Positions 61,222 through 64,000 of a stretch of 64,000 bases of DNA are shown one piece after another. The translations under genes were made by a program, and so were the position numbers. Position 1 is the stretch's first letter. Every line of letters begins with the position of its first letter. The DNA comes from Zerene cesonia (taxonomy: Eukaryota; Arthropoda; Insecta; Lepidoptera; Pieridae): positions 3,906,001 to 3,970,000 of the forward strand of contig NC_052111.1 in the NCBI RefSeq assembly GCF_012273895.1, given 5' to 3'. The notes beneath the pieces were generated by a model. It did not search any database, had not been told where the DNA came from, and worked only from the letters and a program-made list of their open reading frames with translations.

Positions 61222-62035
61222 TTATGTCATAGCGGGCAACTGAGCTGGTGTTTCGCCTGATGGTAAGCGATCACCACCGCCCATGAACATTCGCAAGGGT
61301 GAGGCCTCAGCGAATGCGCTGCCCGCTTTTATGGAGTAAGAGAAAAGGAAAGGATTATCGACTGGAAAGAAGGAATGTACTGGGACGGGTGAGAAAAAGG
61401 AAACGGGCCTCCGGGCTATGACTTCAGTAAATTTAAATTTTTATTTAATTTGCGGGAGACGTGTTCCGCTCACGCCGCCACAGAAGGGTAGAGCAGGCAA
61501 ATCATCATCATCATCATCAGCCCATATATGTTCCCACTGCTGGGACACAGGCCTCCTATGAGGGTTCAGGCCATAATCCACCACGCTGGCCAAGTGCGGG
61601 TTGGCAGATGTCACATGTCGTCGAACTTTTGATTCTCGGACATGCCGGTTTCCTCACGATGTTTTCCTTCACCGTTTTAAGCAGTGGTGATGTTATCTAC
61701 ATGCGCAGATAAATTGAAAAATCAATTTATTTCTTGCACGCTCGCCCGGTCTCGAACCCCGACTTATCGATTTTGAAGTCCGAGGTTCTCACCACTGAGC
61801 CACCACTGCTTTTTTAGAGCAGGCAAATAAGCAGCTCTAAATTTGTGCCGGGCCTGCAGTGCTGCCGCCGAAGGGGTAGCGGACGAATTCTAACAAGCAC
61901 CCGTGGCCCCTTCACTTATGTGGCTCGACGGAACACAGTGCGGTTTTAGTAGGTAGGAATCCGACATAACTAACTACGACTTCTTCCCCGGGGCCGTGGG
62001 TATCTATGTAAGATTTCCCCACTACAAAAAAAAAG
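61222..62035 (-). mobile_element. Family X retroposon or LINE 3' fragment split by a SINE, right copy
   Basis: Mirror of 6610-7090. The 3' end with its A-tail (as T's) is at 61217-61222, and the GC-richer upstream segment continues at 61830-62035. A SINE (61503-61816) is inserted in the middle. The nesting shows that the SINE is the younger insertion. Confidence 0.6.
61490..61829 (-). mobile_element. tRNA-derived SINE with 13-bp target-site duplication, right-arm specific
   Basis: The 13-bp duplication agagcaggcaaat flanks a 314-bp insert (61503-61816). On the minus strand it has an A box (tggctcagtgg), a B box (ggttcgagacc), a middle part with acatcgtgaggaaaccggca and cctgtgtcccagcagtggga, and a (gat)n tail. 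The intact promoter boxes and perfect duplication indicate a recent retroposition. The left arm shows the empty site at 6805-6817. The body resembles the old copy at 1420-1674. Confidence 0.9.
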
Positions 62036-63244
62036 GATATAATTTGGATTCTATTACAAAATAAACTGAAGATTAACTATTTAGTGTTATTTTAATATTT
62101 CCAGAAGAGTTTCTAAGATAATTATAGAAAAAATTGTTATTTGTGCAGATGTTCTCTAAGAATAGCGTTTTTCTTCTATGTTTTCAAAATCATAAATGTT
62201 TTCAATACATCTGAGGAAGAAGATATAATTATGTTCCTTTTTTTCTAATGTTAAAAATATTTTCTACTTTTGAATAAAACGTAGGCAAACATGACTCGGT
62301 CGTTACTTTTGGCATAAAAGGGTTTTTAATATAGGTTATTGCCATTAATCTATGACATTATTTTGAAAAACATTCAACCCATTTGCTAGAATTACAACAT
62401 GGCTATTAGATTATAATAAATATACATACAGAACACAGAAATAATTTATAATCATAGAATTTACAGAAGTATTAAATATTTTACAACCCGCTATAAGATT
62501 TCAAGGTGTTAATTTTTATCGACGAATTTTTTTTTTATAAAAGCAGTTATTTTGTCGATTGAAATCTCAAACACATAATCACTCTTTAATGATGGATACT
62601 CATTAAGCCCATACGAGGCACGGGTGAGTATTATTTGTTATGTAAGAATCGTGACAAGCAAAATATTTATTAAAAAAAACACATAAAAAACACAATGTTT
62701 ATATTTATGTACAACTAAAACTAGATGGGACCACACGGACGGCTGTCAAATAAAAAGAAACATCAAATTTCACCCAGTAGAAGGCTAAAATATTACAGAC
62801 GAATTGAGAACATTCTCCCTTATGTGAATTAGCCTTATTTAATTGGCGATAAATTACGAGTAGATGCAATTTTTTCCGACTTCCAAATACGGAAAGAAGG
62901 ATTTATTTGAAGTCAGTGCCAGCCAAGACCAATGGTACCAGACAGATACTACCTCCTTACTATATAGTACATAACACAATTAGTAACCCATTTACTACAC
63001 ACGTATCTACCGCCTACTTGGTTTGGTTGGCACCGACTTCAAACATATTAGTGGTTAAGGCTTATAGTAAAAATATTATTTCATTTTTGCTTCTGAATGG
63101 TTTTGAGGTCGGTTAAATTTTTGTTAAAAATTAATTCTAATGTTTAAAACAGTTTAATATATGATAACCTAATTAACTAGGCATATCGATTAATTGTTAT
63201 AAACCTCACACACAGAAACCATTTATAATTAATTTTATCTAATA
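62036..63244. other. Intergenic with a dispersed lepidopteran repeat, right arm
   Basis: Mirror of 5435-6600. The dispersed repeat (tttgaagtcagtgcc ... gaggtcggttaaa) spans about 62800-63120; an open frame there (62907-63116) is part of the repeat. No gene was recognised. Confidence 0.5.
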
Positions 63245-63410
63245 CTAGCTGTTCGCCCCGGCTTCGCCCGTGGTACTTATGTATGTCACTCGGTTGACTT
63301 GTACCTTTCTGTTGGTGAAATGATTTTTTAAATCGATCCAGTGGTTTTCCGTGAAAACGTTACAAACATACAAAAATATAAAAATTTCCTCTTTATAATA
63401 TTATACCGTT
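63245..63410 (-). mobile_element. Helitron-like element, right copy
   Basis: Orthologue of 5271-5434. It keeps the intact CTAG end (ctagctgttcgccccggctt as complement), while the left copy has a mutated end. Confidence 0.7.
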
Positions 63411-63673
63411 ATCCTGTGGGAATGAAACACTTTTTTCGGCGTAAAAAGTATCCTGTAGGACTCGGGAATAATACAACTTTCTTTTAGTGAAAGATATTAT
63501 AAAATAGTACCCGTAGTTTTGTAGCCTTTAGGATACAAACAATCAAACAAAAAGCTTTTCCTCTTTATATATTAAGTAATACTAATAAAAAAATTTATGA
63601 AATACAAATCATCAAAATCCATACGTTCCTGACTTATGATGAATGAAACTGTTTTCGTGTGTTTCGAATTGTA

Positions 63674-64000
63674 TGTGGTAGTCGAGCATGCTTCGGCACG
63701 AATGGGCCAGCTCGCACCGGGGAAATACCACACCCCCACAGAAGAACGCCGTGAAATAGCATTTTAGGAATTGAGCCGAAACAGTAGAATGCTATTTCAC
63801 GCCGGTCTTCTGTGGAGGTATGGTACTTCCCTTGTGCGAGCTGGCCCAATTCGTGCCGAAGCATGCTCGACTACCACGGAGGCCCGTTTCCTTTACCTCA
63901 TCCGTCCCAGTCCATTCCTTCTTTCCAGTCTTTAATCCTTTCCTTTTCCCTTACCCCATAAAAGCGGGCAGCACATTCGTAGAGGCACTACCTTTGCGAA
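63674..64000 (+). mobile_element. Family X retroposon with an inverted-repeat head, cut by the window edge
   Basis: About 63676-63765 and 63787-63880 are inverted copies of one about 95-bp block (ccacagaagaccggcgtgaa against its complement) separated by about 20 bp. They are followed by the family X body running off the window. The left-arm orthologue (4884-5205) keeps only one of the two arms. Confidence 0.65.

Larger units (their letters stand above)
35044..64000 (-). repeat. Right arm of the giant inverted repeat
   Basis: Reverse complement of 4975 to about 34010, collinear throughout and still pairing at the window edge (64000 pairs with 4975), so the repeat is longer than what is seen. 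Right-specific material includes a SINE (61503-61816), a family X retroposon (49184-49540), an inverted head of another family X copy with Helitron sequence (about 63430-63770), a Helitron body deleted on the left (55469-55591) and a TA expansion (41556-41593). Confidence 0.97.

Noticed and set aside
4975..64000. Firm claim of a sex-chromosome palindrome or amplicon
   Set aside because: Arm divergence, arm-specific transposons, arbitrary 1000-N joins and the truncated central gene fit two misjoined haplotypes better. It is kept only as an alternative.

Overview
The window is animal nuclear DNA and almost certainly lepidopteran (moth or butterfly). It is AT-rich, and the genes have short GT-AG introns. 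It carries many non-autonomous Helitron-like elements of the A|TC...CTAG|T type with a 3' hairpin, tRNA-derived SINEs with a (GAT)n tail, and an A-tailed retroposon family. No bacterial, viral or CRISPR features were seen.

Layout. Almost the whole window is one very large inverted repeat. The left arm is about 4975-34043 (29 kb). The right arm is 35044-64000 and is its reverse complement, collinear from end to end. Exactly 1000 N separate the arms (34044-35043). The right arm is cut by the window edge, so positions 1-4974 probably pair with sequence beyond base 64000. Each arm carries the same content in the same order from outside to centre: a LINE/SINE cluster, an intact SLC12A8-like cation-chloride cotransporter gene (11 coding exons, 652 aa), an intact SMNDC1/SPF30 splicing-factor gene (4 exons, 237 aa), and a GC-rich promoter with the first coding exon of an unidentified secreted or membrane protein. 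That exon is followed by about 10 kb of probable intron, and the arm then ends at the central gap inside the same Helitron copy. In both arms the secreted-protein gene points into the gap and has no visible downstream exons.

The arms are similar but not identical. By eye they differ by about 1-3% substitutions outside exons, far fewer inside exons, and a handful of clean transposon or indel differences. The cotransporter copies differ by one residue (P32Q), the SMNDC1 proteins appear identical, and the first-exon copies differ only at two synonymous sites. This pattern looks like two alleles (haplotigs) of a heterozygous diploid scaffolded head to head across an arbitrary gap. A true palindromic duplication, for example on a sex chromosome, is the alternative and would be biologically exciting. 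Reads spanning the gap or depth of coverage would decide.

The genes do not form a pathway. SLC12A8 is a membrane transporter and SMNDC1 is a nuclear spliceosome factor; they are simply neighbours. The strongest leads are the giant inverted repeat and its junction, the unidentified signal-peptide exon, an arm-specific 35-bp perfect hairpin insertion, an unresolved arm-specific transposon around the other 1000-N gap, and a retroposon family whose head is itself an inverted repeat.
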